The notes under the pieces were generated by a model that made no database searches, was not told where the DNA came from, and saw only the letters and a list, made by a program, of their open reading frames with translations. Shown in pieces: positions 62,798 to 64,000 of a stretch of 64,000 nucleotides of DNA. The stretch's first letter is position 1. Each line of letters starts with the position of its first letter. A program made the translations under genes and the position numbers. The stretch lies in NCBI RefSeq assembly GCF_000161835.1, contig NZ_GG697169.2:986418-1050417 (forward strand), in the 5' to 3' direction. This DNA comes from Thalassobium sp. R2A62. GTDB lineage: Bacteria; Pseudomonadota; Alphaproteobacteria; Rhodobacterales; Rhodobacteraceae.

Positions 62798-63093
62798 GCC
62801 GCCCTTTCAAACCCGCTGTTGTGACCGCCAATGCCTTGCTCGAGGGTGACGCAATCTGGCTGACATCTCAGGACACTTGGACACGCGATATGGCCGAGGC
62901 CGAGTTGATCACCGACCAGACACGCGCCGATGCCCAGTTGGCGTTGGCCGCCGCCCAAGTGAACGACGTCGTTGGCGTCTATTTGGCCGAGGCTGCTGCA
63001 TCTGATGCCGGACCAACACCCACACACTTTCGCGAAACATTCCGCACACGCGGGCCATCAAACTATGAACACGGCAAACAGGTGAATCTGTAA
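62794..63093 (+). CDS. DUF2849 protein
   Basis: 99 residues with the family's start 'KPAVVTANALLEGDAIWLT' and 'AEAELITDQTRADAQL'. DUF2849 proteins lie between cysG and the sulfite/nitrite reductase gene in many alphaproteobacteria, so a role in assimilatory sulfite reduction is likely but undefined. Overlaps cysG by four bases (ATGA) and is two bases from the next gene. Confidence 0.88.
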   Translation: MSRPFKPAVVTANALLEGDAIWLTSQDTWTRDMAEAELITDQTRADAQLALAAAQVNDVVGVYLAEAAASDAGPTPTHFRETFRTRGPSNYEHGKQVNL

Positions 63094-63095
63094 AG

Positions 63096-64000
63096 ATGTA
63101 TAAATACAATGACTTCGACGCCGCTTTTATTGCAAAACGTAATGCACAATTTCGTGCCCAAGTCGAGCGCCGTGTCGACGGCAGCCTGACCGAGGACGAG
63201 TTCAAACCGCTGCGTTTGATGAATGGTCTATATCTGCAATTGCACGCCTACATGCTGCGCGTCGCCATCCCGTATGGCACGCTGGATAGCGCAAAGATGC
63301 GCCAACTTGCGATGATTGCTGATCGCTGGGACAAGGGCTATGGCCACTTTACCACGCGCCAGAATATCCAATACAACTGGCCGGAACTGCGAGATGTCCC
63401 CGATATGCTGGACGCGTTGGGCGAGGTCGAAATGCACGCGATCCAAACGTCGGGCAATACGATCCGTAACGTGACCGCCGACCACTTTGCCGGTGCCGCT
63501 GCGGATGAAATCGAAGATCCCCGCCCCGTCGCCGAGCTGTTGCGCCAGTGGTCGACCGATCACCCAGAGTTCCAGTTCCTACCGCGCAAGTTCAAAATTG
63601 CGATCACAGGCAGCCCGAACGACCGCGCGGTGACCAAAGCGCATGACATCGGCCTGCGGATGGTCCGTAATGATGCGGGCGAGCCTGGTTTTGAAGTGAT
63701 CGTTGGTGGTGGCCTAGGTCGGACGCCTATGGTCGGCAAAGTGCTGCGCGACTTCCTACCCAAGGCTGATTTGCTGGCCTATTGCGAGGCAATCGTCAGC
63801 GTTTACAACCTGCTGGGTCGCCGCGACAACAAATACAAAGCGCGGATCAAAATCACTGTTCATGAGAACGGTCTCGAGAAAATCCGCGAATTGGTCGATG
63901 CACGTTTCGAACAAATCCGCCCTGTTTTCACGGGGTATGATCAGGAATTGCTTGCACAAATCGAACAATCCTTTGCTGCACCGGACTTTAAGGTCGCCAG
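63096..64000 (+). CDS. cysI: Assimilatory nitrite/sulfite reductase hemoprotein (5' part)
   Basis: The frame from ATG 63096 runs off the window after 301 codons. It shows the N-terminal ferredoxin-like half-domain (LRVAIPYGTLDSAKMRQLAM, FTTRQNIQYNWPEL), SGNTIRNVTADHFAG and the first reductase domain (LPRKFKIAITGSPNDRAVTK, VIVGGGLGRTPMVGKVL). The cluster/siroheme cysteines would lie beyond the edge. Electrons would come from NADPH or ferredoxin; the partner is not in view. Confidence 0.9.
   Translation, partial: MYKYNDFDAAFIAKRNAQFRAQVERRVDGSLTEDEFKPLRLMNGLYLQLHAYMLRVAIPYGTLDSAKMRQLAMIADRWDKGYGHFTTRQNIQYNWPELRDVPDMLDALGEVEMHAIQTSGNTIRNVTADHFAGAAADEIEDPRPVAELLRQWSTDHPEFQFLPRKFKIAITGSPNDRAVTKAHDIGLRMVRNDAGEPGFEVIVGGGLGRTPMVGKVLRDFLPKADLLAYCEAIVSVYNLLGRRDNKYKARIKITVHENGLEKIRELVDARFEQIRPVFTGYDQELLAQIEQSFAAPDFKVA

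Noticed and set aside
1-64000. CRISPR arrays or rRNA genes
   Set aside because: No regularly spaced short repeats and no rRNA-like sequence were seen on either strand.

Overview
The window looks like chromosome of a marine Rhodobacterales (Roseobacter-group) alphaproteobacterium. The basis is the gene content: C4-pathway 5-aminolevulinate synthase with the alphaproteobacterial active-site spacing, an M23 peptidase/bactofilin pair, a cysG-DUF2849-cysI operon with a divergent Lrp regulator, an HU protein with a long Lys/Thr/Ala tail next to lon, and an alphaproteobacterial rhamnose ABC-transporter operon. This assignment comes from family knowledge; no database search was possible.

Three blocks can be seen. 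(1) 1-24 kb is dense core genome: queA and an AsmA-like envelope protein; bcp; a DUF455 ferritin-like protein; M23 peptidase plus bactofilin; prfB; PBP1A, cell-wall amidase and aminotransferase; an M48 protease and a DsbA-like protein; ispG; a RodZ-like protein; hemA; an M20 peptidase; a frameshifted S41 peptidase; an ACT-domain protein; and two identical tRNA-Asp genes. (2) About 24.2-48.9 kb is a mosaic accessory region between the tRNA-Asp pair and a tRNA-Val. An IS3-family element has cut a polysaccharide deacetylase gene. It is followed by a block of small phage-like genes (two GIY-YIG nucleases, an HK97-gp10-like protein) that carries a near-perfect type I hammerhead ribozyme at 27305-27368. 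Next come a decayed iron-uptake cluster (TonB-like remnant, siderophore-interacting protein with an in-frame stop, two related unknown proteins), a YeiH transporter, glycosyltransferase and IS scraps, and a tyrosine integrase with an in-frame stop. A 65-bp repeat of the tRNA-Val 3' end at 36.4 kb and at the intact tRNA (48.8 kb) brackets a complete L-rhamnose utilisation locus. (3) 48.9-64 kb is core genome again: phosphatase, HU, lon, a glycosyltransferase/sulfotransferase fusion, tgt, a TerB-like protein, Fe-S assembly factors, tpiA, a cytochrome P450, an Lrp regulator and the siroheme/sulfite-reduction operon.

The rhamnose locus is complete on paper. RhaSTPQ import L-rhamnose, RhaM interconverts anomers, RhaA isomerises, RhaK phosphorylates, and the RhaD aldolase-dehydrogenase fusion cleaves rhamnulose-1-phosphate and probably oxidises the lactaldehyde. 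A DeoR-type repressor is divergent from rhaDA. A 10-bp-phased inverted repeat of CAATC/GATTG units between them is the likely operator.

Several genes are broken by a single lesion: S41 peptidase (frameshift at a G run), SIP (TAG), integrase (TAA), IS3 orfA (TGA within extra sequence) and the TonB-like remnant (G run). The intact rha operon sits beside them, so the accessory region appears to be recently acquired and decaying apart from the part that pays for itself. The hammerhead ribozyme is the most unusual signal in the window.
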